DNA of 64,000 nucleotides from Kudoa neothunni (lineage: Eukaryota; Cnidaria). The translations under genes and the position numbers were made by a program. The notes under the pieces were generated by a model. That model was not told the DNA's origin. It did no database searches and saw only the letters and a list, made by a program, of their open reading frames with translations. Below are positions 38,323-50,344 of the stretch, one piece after another; positions within the stretch are counted from its first letter, which is position 1; the number at the start of each line of letters is the position of its first letter. The DNA is taken from positions 3,286,001 to 3,350,000 of the forward strand of contig OZ199838.1 in the NCBI GenBank assembly GCA_964304625.1. Reading direction: 5' to 3'.

Positions 38323-39339
38323 CACGGGTCTCCGTCTCCAACGTGGTCGATAATTACGCGAGGAGTCGATACGTGTTATAGAGATTCCACTGAATTTTAT
38401 GGGCTTTTAAGGTAATGCTTCCCATCTTCCCATCTTCCTACTCCATTCTACATTATTTAGTTATGTTGATTGATGCTACCTCATTATATTTGTTTTTTAT
38501 TTTCAAGTTAAAATCAAACGCCATTTTTCCTAGTTATGTAATTCAATGTTTTTCATCTATTTAGAGATACTTAATTGCTCATAAAAATCGGTGAATACAT
38601 TGCCTTTATTTTTCCTAAATATTAATGATCAACAGTACTCAGTGTTATTAACAATTTATAAAACAATAACGATAGTTTATATTAAGTTTATAATCAACTA
38701 AGAAGGATAAGTCTAATTTTTAAAATTGATTGGAATGGTAATTACAAAAGCTACGAAAATAAATATAATAATCTCAAAATGTCGTTTGAATACCTGTGGG
38801 CACTTCAAAAACTCTTCAAGCGCCCTCAAGCTAAGGAACATAACCTTAGGGTAAAGATTATGATATTCTTATTAACTTTTCTATGTATGTGTAATTTAAT
38901 CTTAATATCTGCCGTTGTATTCATATATGTGCAAAAGCGTGTAACTATAATCATATACAAGCGATCTAATTTGGTAGGTCAATTGAATATAATTTATGAT
39001 GAAAAATAGATTAATTGTGGTAAATTTTCTAATATAGTTGTTTTTTGCCATGACGTGATTATAAATATCTGCGTAAATCTACAAATTTCATAAATATTTC
39101 TAATATATTTTGATGTTACCTCGTTAATAAATGCTTTTTTGTGGGTTAATATAATTGTACATTTTATTATGTATTGGAAATAGAATATTAACGGGACATA
39201 TATTGCGCGTATTTTTAATTGTTCTGGTCAAAAAAATGAATATACTCTAATATTTTTAATAAAATCGCTGAAACAGGTCGACAACCAAATAAGTTATCTA
39301 CGCAGGGGATCGACGAAAAAAAAAGTTTAAAGACCCCTG
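38323..39339. mobile_element. Non-autonomous hAT element, 1017 bp
   Basis: The right end, reverse-complemented, starts CAGGGGTCTTTAAACTTTTT, a typical hAT terminus. The left end starts CACGGGTCTCCGTCTCCAAC. The 8-bp flanks are AATTAAAT (38315-38322) and AATTAGAT (39340-39347), one difference. Only a short frame (38779-39009, one hydrophobic segment) lies inside and shows no transposase similarity. Confidence 0.6.
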
Positions 39340-40075
39340 AATTAGATATATATGTGTAATTATTAGTGAAAAATTATACTTTTTAAATTATGAATTTTGT
39401 TGTTTATGTTATTTATGCAGCTCCAATTTAAAAAGTCAATACAGTGAACTTATGATTGTAGGGAAAGCGCATCATCAAGAAGATATTTTAAATTTAATTT
39501 GGAGTCTGATGAAATGATCTATTGATTAATGTTCGATTTGGTGGAATTAGGGTAAGCAAAAAGCATAATAATTTTGTAATCGTAGTTCATAATAACATTA
39601 AACTGGTGACCATAGATTTTACACAGTACAACGTATAGAATAATAATAATGCATTAACTATAAATATTTTTATTTTGAGTATTTATTTATAGATCAACAA
39701 TATAAAAACATATTTAATCATTCAAACTTATAATTTTTATCATATCGAAACGTTTGTTTATAGTCATATTCGACAAACAATAATCTTTTCCTGAGCTTAT
39801 TGCTTATAATTACGTTCATCGAGAAAACAACAGAATAGTTCTAAAAACTGGAAAAAAGCCATTAGTTATAAATTAAAGGTTGGCACTCATGAGGTGACCC
39901 TTTCAAGTATAACAGTTATATTTGATAAGAAGGGGGTAATCAAACTAGTAAACAGCATTTTTAGAGGCATACAATGCGATTATAAAAAACGGGTTGAGTT
40001 TATAAGTGCTTTCGGTGACAAAATTTTTTAAAAGTCGAGTAATAAAGCGTATATATGTATAATTACACCAGATTG

Positions 40076-40300
40076 TTAATTGTGGTCATGAGTCTTCCGC
40101 GTACCTAGCACAAACAACTTCTGAGTGGGCTCATTGGGTGTCTGGAAGATCTTTCGAGAAATCAGTCTAGAAATATCTAATTCGTTTATAAAATCGTCAA
40201 AAACCATCCTCGGAGTTCTTTTGGGGGTAATGGGGTAGGGTGTGGCATTCAAAACAACATTCTTCTGTGAATTTTGTTCGACGATTCTTTTACGACTCAT
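40076..40300 (-). CDS. Hypothetical 74-aa basic protein
   Basis: Open frame from an ATG, with more balanced codons than the spacer around it: MSRKRIVEQNSQKNVVLN, then TPYPITPKRTPRMVFDDFIN, ending GTRKTHDHN. It carries two TP motifs next to basic residues (PITPKRTPR), which would suit proline-directed kinases. No family recognised. A frame starting at 40345 on the other strand (MTTSNFLYKTSNRTSLVHAR, then YS before a possible GTAAAT donor) would make a second head-to-head pair, but it is weaker. It may be a small gene, or one exon of a longer one. Confidence 0.35.
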   Translation of the reverse strand: MSRKRIVEQNSQKNVVLNATPYPITPKRTPRMVFDDFINELDISRLISRKIFQTPNEPTQKLFVLGTRKTHDHN

Positions 40301-41194
40301 TATATTAAAATAAAAGAATATTTAGATGGTGAATTCAACTAATTATGACAACATCTAATTTTTTGTATAAAACCTCGAATAGAACATCGCTGGTACACGC
40401 AAGATATTCGGTAAATTTCCAAAAACCTATAAAAACTCATTTTATTTTCAATATGTTACCTTATAAGATGTTTATATGTCTACGAAGCATTATTCATGTT
40501 TCGTTTAATAATTGTACGACTCAATCACTTGAACAAGCTTAACAGGTTTTATTAAAATTATTTTCTCTATTATTTTTATTATATCAAATATAAACTTTTT
40601 GAAACTACGTTTCAGTCAATTAATACCTTTTTTAGTTTATCAATTTTTTAAATCAATTTATCAGCGCAAAGAAAAAAGGTTTAATCATTTTATCGTGGAA
40701 AATGTACAAAGATGGAATTGGAGTAGTAATTAATTAAAAATAAATTAGCTATCAATTCAATTTTTTGATTATTAGCAATTTTTATGTCTAACCATTTTCT
40801 AATATTTATATAACTTACAATTTTATTTTTTTAAGAATTCTACGCTAGATTGTATGTAACCTTTTTATATATGTATATATATTTTTTTTCATAGGTTCAT
40901 TTAAGGGATTTATGCACTTTTTTATGGTTTGATAGACTTTTTAATGTATATCCCAAACAAACCTGATCTGTTTGCGCTAATTTAAAAATACGGTGAATAT
41001 AAATATACATTGGTTTAGTTTATCCTCAACAAGATTAGGATGATCCACTCGGTATCCCAATACTGGGTAATTGTAGAAGTTTTAAATATCATAATTATTC
41101 GATTCTCTCATTTATAAACCCCTAAAAGTAAGGTATTGAATAACTTGGCATTCGATACAATTTAGTTTTATTTTATAACGAATTTATCGCATTA

Positions 41195-42834
41195 TCTATA
41201 TACATAATAAAGTTCTTATGTCTGTCCGTGTGTGCTTGTGTGTGTCAGTTTGCAGCAGTACACATGTGCCATGGAGAAACTTTCTTTAAAATGGTTGTAA
41301 GCTTGTATTTGAATAGATGAAACCATTAATGTTAATCGATCATTTACTTCGAAGTATAAATGTAGTCAATAACACAGTCCGAAGTAAGGAATTTTCTGGT
41401 TGTCTTCACAAATAGAAGATTAAAAACACCTGAATAATATTGATATTTGTTTACTTCTGATTGATAGCCAATTAATATGAACTTTTACTCACTATATAGA
41501 AAAAGAGTCTCTTAATTATTGTATAGAATGTTCTAAAAATTTTACATACGCCTGTTCGGAGAACTTTTGAGACAAATAAACCTATTAATGTCACATTTAC
41601 AAGAGTTGTCATATTTCCCTTAAAATTTGAAGCATAAACAAGTTATTTGGTATGTATTTTCTCTTTTCGATCGCTATGGATATAGTTAAGCAAAAAAGAT
41701 TATGATCAATTTAAATAAAACACATAATTTGAGATAACAAGTTGTTACCACGTTGAAATAATTCGAGTCTCTATATGTATCCTAATTATTCCTTACCCCA
41801 GACCTTGAGGTTAATATTCAAATCAATATACTGTTTTCTTTATGCTCGCATTAATTTATTATGATATAAAAGCTGCATAAAAATACAGTCCCTTCTCAAT
41901 GCGTGACATGCAAGTTAATAAGAAATTATTGGTCTATTCGATCTAACCGATATTTTCACAAAGTTTTCGTTAATCTAAGAATATTTCAGTACGAAGAGAT
42001 TTTTTTAGGGCAGTCAAACAGTACGTTAATTTTTAAAAAGGTGCATCCCTCAAGAAAACCAGTTGATGTTTAAGCATTACTGCCATTTTTCAAACCAAAA
42101 ACACCTTTACATTTTTGATTTAATCGGATTTTGTTAATTAAATGTATATATTTTTGAACCAGTAAGTATTCTTGATAAAAAGCAAGGTTGGATTTATTTA
42201 TAAATAAGGAAATTTTGTTACAGTAATGAATACGTAAGTTACTGCTCACAGCTTTTCAAAACATCATTGGCATCATTATATAATTGCGATAAAAGGAGTA
42301 ACAATTACTATTTATATTTCGGAGGCATCTTAAGTTGATTTTATTTTTTTATCGTTTGTAGACTAATAATAAATTTTATAACTAAGTGAATTAATTTTTA
42401 ATGAAAAATTTAGAAAAGAACTGAAAATACTATTTAAGTTACTTAATGATTTTATTTCATAAATAGCTGAACTTTAATCGCTAATTACATTTCTTTTAAA
42501 ATTTAGATCATCATAGTTTTGGTCAATAATTTGTAAAATACAGTTAAAATTACCCATTAATTTCTCTCCATACCTCTATTTATATTTGAATGGAAAGTGT
42601 GCGCATAATTTTGTTTATCTAAATCATCACATTGCAAAATAATGACAAGCTTTAAAATGCATAAATTAAAATTGAAAAATAAAATTAAAAGTTAAAATTT
42701 TCCATCACACTGTACCAGGAAAAACTATGCATTAGCGCTGTCTACTTGAAAATCAAAAAGGCTTTAGTCTGCGCCAGGTGTTGGCCTAATTGGCTGGGCA
42801 AGGAAACCTTCGCGAAGCGGGGCTTTTGCGCTAG
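41195..42834 (+). mobile_element. Non-autonomous Helitron, 1.64 kb
   Basis: Begins TCTATATACATAATAAAG and continues into a GTCTGTCCGTGTGTGC tract, the standard Helitron 5' end. It ends CGAAGCGGGGCTTTTGCGCTAG after a GC-rich, hairpin-prone stretch. The base before is A and the base after is T, as Helitrons require; there is no target duplication. It has no Rep/helicase frame. Its 3' end is nearly identical to that of the copy at 46693-47396, which shows the ends are real. Confidence 0.75.
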
Positions 42835-43233
42835 TTCACAATAAAATTCGAGATTGATCATTATTTTTGAATTTGCATGGCATCTTAGCGATTTAAAACA
42901 AAATAAGGTTATTAATTTGGAAAATTTTTAATTCCTTTATTATAATTATTTATTTAAGTCATGTAAAATTTTCCCTATTAAAAAATTTATTAATATCTGT
43001 AGTTCACTACCATAGATACGTTGAATTACGTTATCCTATTTATATACAAAATACATTTTAGAGAAATTAGGAGAATTCAAGAAAAAGTTATTCCTAACGA
43101 TAACCTAAAAATTCTATACGGTCTAGGGTTCGAAAATAAGTTTATTTCTATATAATTGAATAAACAATTGTTTCCGATAATAAATACTATTCGTTAAAAT
43201 ATAATCCAATTTATATTTTGTTGAACTATTGTT

Positions 43234-46200
43234 ATGATGAATATAGCTAAAGGTGGTGTTTTATTCTACATTACACGTAAATAATATAAATTAATTCGTA
43301 TTTAAAATAAAATTTAGTTTGTGTGCTAAAAAACTTCCATGTTAATGCCACCCAGGAAAAAACTACCCCGGATAAACTAATTTACCAAATTATTAAAGAG
43401 ACTGATAGAACGAATAAAGTAAAACTAAGTCTTAGTGGTACAAATTATGGTGTTACTGGCAAGAAATGTCGCATAATGAGATCTAACGAGCCTGAAATCG
43501 CAGTAAGTAATACTACACCAGCCGATTTTAAAGATATCGTTGAGTGCCCTGGTAATGACTCTACTAAGTCCAGTAACAAGTGTGTTATTGACTGCACTAG
43601 TGATGATAACAAATTAACCTATAATAAACTTAATCCAAGATCAAAATTCATCTATGTATACCTTGGAACTAGTATAGAAAGTATGGTAGGTGATGAGCAA
43701 AAAAAAGGTGGGAAGGTTTTTGGTTACCCGATACGTAAATTTATATAACCAATAACAACGTTTTTGAAATAAATTTAGCCTTGTTGATGAATCCTAAAGT
43801 TACTGTAACTACAGATTCAACTAAAAGGCTGAAATTATCAACGATATCATGTCCTAATGTGAATTGTCCTATTTATTATAAAGATATCCAGTATGTAGTT
43901 GGAACAAAGGGAGGAACATGCGATGCAGAAAATTCAGCGAATGAAGTTGAATTTGATTTGTTGTTACCTCATTATGAAATGAGATGCCAAAATTATCCAA
44001 GTTATTTTTACAATATGCCAAATGAATACATGAAAAAAAATATTGAGATTTATAAACCACAGTTTTATGCTGCTACCAAAGAAGGAAACAAAGTAGAGAT
44101 AAAATTCACAAATTCACCTTCTTCTGAGATATGTCGCTTCAGTCTCAAAAGTGGTCATACTGCAGATGCTTCTACACAGTACAAGTCAATTTGTGGTGAT
44201 GCAAATAAGAGTTGTTATGCACCCTGTAAAGATGTTGTTTTGGATGGCATAGAAAATAAAAGAATATATAAAATATTAATTCAAATAAGACATCACGATA
44301 TAACTGCATCTGGTACCAGCCCAGATGGTTACATTCAATATAAATTTGGTAATAATTTCATTATACATTCTGATTTTGTTATTATTGTATATAGCGAACA
44401 CAGAGCCAAGTAGCGGATTACTATCCGATTATACGTTAAAAGGTGTCACCTTTGATGCAACACATTACAAACCAACTGACACTACAAATGATACTACTAA
44501 ATTTGCCAAATGTGTTCTTAAACATTATCCGGCAGATAAGCCTAAGTTATCCTCACTTATGGATACAAAATGTGAAGATAGCAGTTCAAAAACTAGTGAA
44601 GCTAACAAATGCAAGGATGATTGCAGTAACTTGGTTCTAAAAGACCTTGCAGCAGGAAAATCCTATATTATTGAAATTCAAGATCACGAAATAAGTAACC
44701 CAAATGACTTTCAAGAACAGATATTTATAAGAACACGTAAATTTCTAATATTATAAACTTAACTATTGTTATGTAGAAAAAATGTCTGGTAAAGATTTTC
44801 AAACTACTCTCCCAACAAAGACTGATAAAAATGCTTCCCTAACAGCTATTGGAGGGTCGGCGCTGGGTGATAGAAAAACCGAACCAACTTGTGAATATTT
44901 GGTGAGTCCTACAGGAAAGGATAGTTTCTATCCTGCCAAGTGTGCTAGCAGCAATCCATGTAGAGGTTTGTGTAGAGATCAAGTAACGATAGAAGACCTT
45001 GAACCAAACACATCCTATGATATCAGAGTAATTGCAGATAAAGATTATGAATTGATAGATCATAAAAATGTTCAAACAAGTAATTTGTTTAATATTTAGC
45101 TCAATTAATTTTATCTAGCTTTAACAACATTGGTCATATCTCACAAGGTCAAACCGGAAGGTTTGTATGTGAATGCACAATTATCTGCAGGGGATCCCAA
45201 TACAAAATGCAGTTATATTGTAAAAGTAAAGAAGGAAAATGACTACACGGATGTTTACACTTGCCCAGCAGTGACGGCAGCCCCAGCACCCACAGCTATT
45301 AATGCACCAGTAGCTCCTCAACCATCGTCTTCAATGATACGTTCAAGCAATACAAAATCAAATATTGCTAGAGCTGTGTTATCTACACATGCAAGTGATA
45401 ATACTTCATTAGCACAAAACCAATCAGGAGGCGAATCTACACAGTCTTCTGGTGTTACTAATAGCATAGGCACAACGTCAAACACATGTTCAGCCAATCC
45501 TTTGTGCAGTTCCATCATCTTCACTGGGTATGATGCAACAAACGAATATAAACTATTAGTAACAGCGATTGGAAAATCTTCAGAAAAAGATTTTTCTTTA
45601 GAGCCAAGTATCAAAAATCTAAATTTTTTAAATTTTACATATTTGAGGAATTTATTTTCGAAATTTTACATTTCGTTAGGTGCACCGAAAGGTAATCCCA
45701 CTGATTCCTCTAAAGTAATAACAGTCATTATCACACGTGATGGGGACAGTTTCATCATAACTAACGGACTTCCAGCCAATATGGACGATAAATCAAAATG
45801 TAAATGGGAGTTACGAAACAGTAGTCTTATGTCGAGGGCGATAATAAAGTCTTGCATGGGACGGAGAGTAGATGGATGTTCTTCGTTCGTAACTTGCAAA
45901 GAATTCAGAATAGAAGGTTTACCCGATGGAAATAATTATTACTTGACAGTTTACAGTGCAAATGATCCAACGGTTTTCGGTACTGCAGATATACAACAAG
46001 GTACATTTATTGTTAATTAATTAATTTATTGAATTTAATTTGTTTAGGTGCCAAAAGCAGTTCAAGGTATGGTTAATATGACACCATTATTTAACTTAAT
46101 ACATTTTTAGTGGAAATATAAAGCTTATGTAAAAATTATAAACTTAGTTCGTTGAATTAAGTTATATTTAGAATCATTATAGTGTCAGCTATTGGTGCTT

Positions 46201-46250
46201 TAGTGGTAGTAATAGTTGGAGGGGTTATGTTAAAGAAGAAACGTGATTAA
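43234..46250 (+). CDS. Type I membrane protein with tandem FN3-like, four-cysteine modules
   Basis: Ten exons give an 866-aa protein: 43234-43276, 43318-43734, 43779-44348, 44395-44736, 44777-45079, 45119-45607, 45680-46000, 46048-46066, 46111-46128 and 46172-46250. All introns are GT-AG, 39 to 72 nt. The ones bounding exons 2 to 7 are all phase 1, so every ectodomain exon is a symmetric 1-1 unit. Exon 1 into 2 gives a signal peptide (MMNIAKGGVLFYITLCVLKN, then FHVNA). Each module of about 100 residues has Cys, Cys, then C-x3-4-C, followed by a strand like LxxLxPxxxYxIxVxA (for example VTIEDLEPNTSYDIRVIADK), as in FN3 strands E-F. Exon 3 is a longer module (190 codons), and exon 6 carries a Ser/Thr/Ala/Pro-rich insert. 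Exons 8 and 9 are microexons of 19 and 18 nt. Exon 10 encodes the membrane helix (VSAIGALVVVIVGGVMLKKK) and stops after KKKRD. Probable surface receptor or adhesion protein; the family is not recognised. Confidence 0.85.
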
Positions 46251-46692
46251 GCCTATTCCATAAACTAACGATAATTCATATTATTATGAACAATTACCAT
46301 ATATTTCTATACTTGTTTTGTAGTTAAATAAAATAATTTCCATTTATTTGTTAAGTAAATCTGCACTGATAATTCGTTATATTTAATAGATCATTGTTGT
46401 TTGTATTGATATATTTAAAATATTCAAAAAATTTTTTCTTTCAACCTATTTAGTTTTAATTGATTGTAAAATAATGGTAAAGCAATTAATATTGCATTTA
46501 AATTTTTATATGATTGTATTAACCTTGGATACATTGTTTTGTCAATAAAATATCCATACACCGATATCTTAATTAAAACTTATTTTATTCCTTCTACATG
46601 AGTTACTTGCAAAAATTATAAAATATTTTTTTAGTATAAGTCTAAATTTTATCATAGACAATATCCAATAAATAAAAACAAAAATTTTTAAA
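46251..46692. other. AT-rich spacer after the modular membrane-protein gene
   Basis: Presumed 3' UTR and terminator region. AATAAA-like signals occur around 46328 (AAATAAAATAA). No repeat or gene seen. Confidence 0.4.
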
Positions 46693-47396
46693 TCTACTAT
46701 ATAAAGCAAACCGGTAATCCGTGTGTATGTCAATGTGTACGCATTTTTCATTCTTTATAAAGAGACATATCGCTCCATTTGAGCACATATATGGAAAGAT
46801 GAAATTTTATTTTAACAAAGAAAAATATGTAAAAAATTATAAAAGGTTTGAATCTTACAAAATGACTAAAACCATTTTCACGTGATATGAGTGGTATGAT
46901 TTCAGGAATTATGCAAACATATAGGTCATTTCGTTAAAGTTATAAAAAGTTAATTTTAAATGTACCATAGTGTTTATTTTACTTTAAAATTATTGGAAAG
47001 TAATTTAGTAATTGAAATAGTTCAAATAAGGAAGGTAATATTAGGTTATGTATCCAAGCATTAATATGAAATTCATTTGTTGATGTTTAACTAGATTAGT
47101 CCTTTTCATATGGTATGATTTAGAGACTATTGCAAACAACAAGGAGAAAATTGATATTTTAGGAGCTCTAAATAGGAAATTCAAACGCTCAGTAGCGTTT
47201 ATTCGTTTTTAAAAATATTAAATAAGGTTCATGCGCCCAATAAGTTAAATAAATCATCAGTTAATTGGGTAATCTTTGTACTATTTGTCTAAATACTAAG
47301 AATTTACTTTAAACTTCAAATGAGCTTTGCCTACTCAAGGCTATAGTCTGCATGGCCGGGCAAGGAAGCCCATGCGAAACGGGGCTTTTGCGCTAG
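46693..47396 (+). mobile_element. Non-autonomous Helitron, 0.70 kb
   Basis: Starts TCTACTATATAAAGCAAACC and runs into a GTGTGTATGTCAATGTGTACG tract trimmed to the same pattern as the other copy. It ends CGAAACGGGGCTTTTGCGCTAG. It is inserted between A and T. The last 60 bp match the copy ending at 42834 (shared blocks TAGTCTGC, GGGCAAGGAA and CGGGGCTTTTGCGCTAG). No coding capacity. Confidence 0.74.
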
Positions 47397-48334
47397 TACC
47401 TAATATTTTTATGCATAACTCTGATGCTCAATTATTTACACTTGAAAAAACATGGTAATCTGCTGTATCGAACAAAAATAAACAACCTCCTGCGAACATT
47501 TGGTTAAAATAACCCCGATTATTATTTTTGATATCATCACAATAAATTCGTATACATTACCAGGAGACGTAATATCAGTTATTAACTTCTAAATTTTGAG
47601 ATAACTGCTAGTTATCTCATCTATTAATTCTATTCGGCAGTATTAAATTGTAATCCACAAGTTTAGAGGTTATTTTCATGGTAGGTTTTAATTTTAAAAG
47701 TTAAATAGGCCAAGCGCGATATTTTTTTAATCCTAGTAACTTTTGCTCGCAAGCTGTTTACAGATTTAATTTTTTATTATCTACTCTAATATATTATTTT
47801 TAGCCCGCTGATTCGCTCTTAAGTGTCACAAATGTTTAAATATAATCAAAACAAGCTACACCTAAATATTAGTTACTATGCCAACTGTCACCTTCTTATT
47901 TCATTACAGGAACAATTATGAAAGTCCATTAATATCTAACAATTTAAATAATTTCGATTTTATATTGTATTTTTATTGAAACTAAGTATACTGACGAATG
48001 GTGCTGTCTTCAAAATCTTATTTTTAAAGAGTTTCCAATAATTATTCATGGTACAATTTTTAATGAAAATTCGCGAGGCTACCACCCAATGATGACCGAA
48101 ACATCGCGGCATAACCAATTTTTTACATCAACCAACATAGGTCGATGTAAATAAACGATAAACAAAAAAGCATATTCAAAATATTACAATAAAGAATTTA
48201 TACTATAAAGCATTTATAATATAAAAATACGCTTTGTATTCGTTATTTTAATATCACCAGGTTAATAATGATTAATTATTTTCAATGATTCCGTTTATTT
48301 AATTATCATAAATATATTTTTTTAACAAAAGGAT
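47397..48334. other. AT-rich spacer
   Basis: No gene recognised. Confidence 0.4.
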
Positions 48335-49071
48335 TCATCGAATTTCCTTGTAATTTGGAGGAAGTAGGTCAGTTCTGGTGTCGCTACTTTCATATTCTGG
48401 AGCTTGAGGATGGGTGGCTCCCTGAAGAACTCGATATACATTAAAAAATATTTAATGAAACGACACTCACTAAATCTATTTCAACTTTCATGTATCCATT
48501 ATATTCTTGGAGACTTGTAAATATTTTATAGAAGCTTATGATAGTGTTAAACTAGAATTAGGTTTTTTGAGGCATTTCATAGAATAAGATTCACTTTCAA
48601 TAGAAGTAAGAGATAGAATAGGGCTGCAAATATTAGTCCAATAGAATAGGAGGTTTGATTTGAAGAATATGGTTTCTAAGGTTGTGGAAGATAAAAAAAT
48701 TAAATTTCTCATCGTTCAATTACTGATAAACACAAAAGACTAAACTCTTTCCATGCCAATTTGTACAGAGTTATCATGTAGACCAAAAATATAAAAAATT
48801 GTATTATTTCTTTGATGATAAGACGACTATAGCAATATATTGTTTTATTCTAACAAAATGTGCCTTATCCACAAGAAAAGCTATGCTAATCGCTAAAATA
48901 CGGATATAAGAGAAACGGAAAGTGCATCGCTAACGATTTCTATCGCTAATATTATAAGAAGTGCAATTGTGATAACTACCAGAATTCAATGTATTCCTAT
49001 AGGTAAACAATAAGAGATCACTTACATGGTTGAGATTCCCAGAAAAGAGGGCAAGTCAAGTCATATTTCAT
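48335..49071 (-). CDS. LAPTM4-like lysosomal membrane protein, copy 1
   Basis: Short tetraspanning membrane protein of the LAPTM4/5 type, assembled from six exons on the minus strand. It starts MKYDLTCPLFWESQP (49071-49026), then a helix exon FITIALLIILAIEIV from 48975, then NKTIYCYSRLIIKEIIQFF. Next come KPYSSNQTSYSIGLIF with FAALFYLLLLLK, then FNTIISFYKIFTSLQEYN, and the tail GATHPQAPEYESSD to LLPPNYKEIR, stop. All introns are GT-AG, about 43 to 55 nt, and keep frame. Helix spacing, the last helix ending in LLK before a cytosolic stretch, and a Pro-rich tail with PY motifs (QAPEY, LPPNY) match LAPTM4. There, PPxY motifs bind NEDD4-family ligases for endolysosomal sorting. The length of about 165 aa is shorter than the usual 230, mainly in the luminal loops. 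It has a tandem paralogue at 53326. Orthology is inferred from layout, since the sequence is very divergent. Confidence 0.66.
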
Positions 49072-49904
49072 CTTGAATAGAATGAACATGAATGTCAATG
49101 TTTTCAGACTCTATACAGAGCTTATAGTAGAGTCTGCTAGATTAAAATGCATACAATCCCAAAAAGTATCATCAGTCTTGCTTGACATGCAGTACTTGTC
49201 ATTATTTCTGTTTAAGTTATTTAGTTCAATGATTCTACCAACGAAACTAAGTTCGAAAGAGCAAAAAATAATACTTTCGTTAGATGACTTTAGCTCATCA
49301 ACTAAATTTAGGACTATTTTATGATTTGAACAATGAATTCAGACATATTTTACTGATCAAGGAAGTTCAATATCGAGTATTCGAGAGAAACGTCAGAATC
49401 AGCTTTAATATGAATAAGTCATTTTTCACATAGATACCTACTTGGGCTGGGTGTAATAAATCATCTAAGGCAGCAAAATTTTAGGGAGTGGTGTAATTAT
49501 TCGGTAATGATTTCACATTACATCACAACTCTAAGGATTATCAACTATAAATGCGATTAGAAGTATTGCTTTTAAAAATTATTTTACACTAAGAATTATC
49601 AGAATTGGCCTAAAACTATTACTACGCTTACATGTATATCGCAAAAACTCTTATTTACCAAATGTTATAATTAATATGTATAAAGTAATAACAAATTCTG
49701 ATTTAAAATACAATTAATGTTTCATTGTTTGAAAAGTCATCAAATCAAGAGCAATAAAGATTATTCATTATGATGGAGAAAGAAAAAAATGTACAGACAA
49801 TTAGAGTTCAACTGAATAAACATTATAAATTTGTGAACATTAATTCACTGAAGATTATTTCCTACTAGAGAGTCTAAAAGGGTATACAAAATATTTTTCT
49901 TACA
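49072..49904. other. Spacer 5' of LAPTM4-like copy 1
   Basis: AT-rich. A short plus-strand frame at 49073-49324 shows no family resemblance. The region ends at the target duplication of the hAT element. Confidence 0.4.
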
Positions 49905-50344
49905 TTATAAAACAGTGGTGGCCAGACTTGCCTAGAATGGGCGCAAACTTTAAGGATGCCCAAATTTTAAAGAGTTGCAAGGCGTTAAAATCATTTATGT
50001 TTATCTTCCTTATTTAAATCTTATATTTGGGGGAATTTTTGTTAAATATTAAAATAATATGTAATAGAATTATAAATAATGAATTTTTTATTTTTTCTTA
50101 TTCAGTTAATCGTTGGAAAACTTACATATAATTTTTACAAATATAATTAATGGTAGTTCTTCAAGAAAAGTATAATAGTAGTTAATAATCCAACAGATGT
50201 TTTCTCTGTGAAAAAGGCCTCCAACATAAAATACTTTTCATTTTTAATCGTGTATGGTAATCTATCAACAAATTAAATTAAACATTTGTGAATAAAATAA
50301 TAACACAATAAATCAATGCATTCGAAACAATTTCTTTATTTGTT

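Noticed and set aside
38779-39009. Small membrane-protein gene
   Set aside because: It lies inside a hAT-type element and shows no conserved feature beyond one hydrophobic run.
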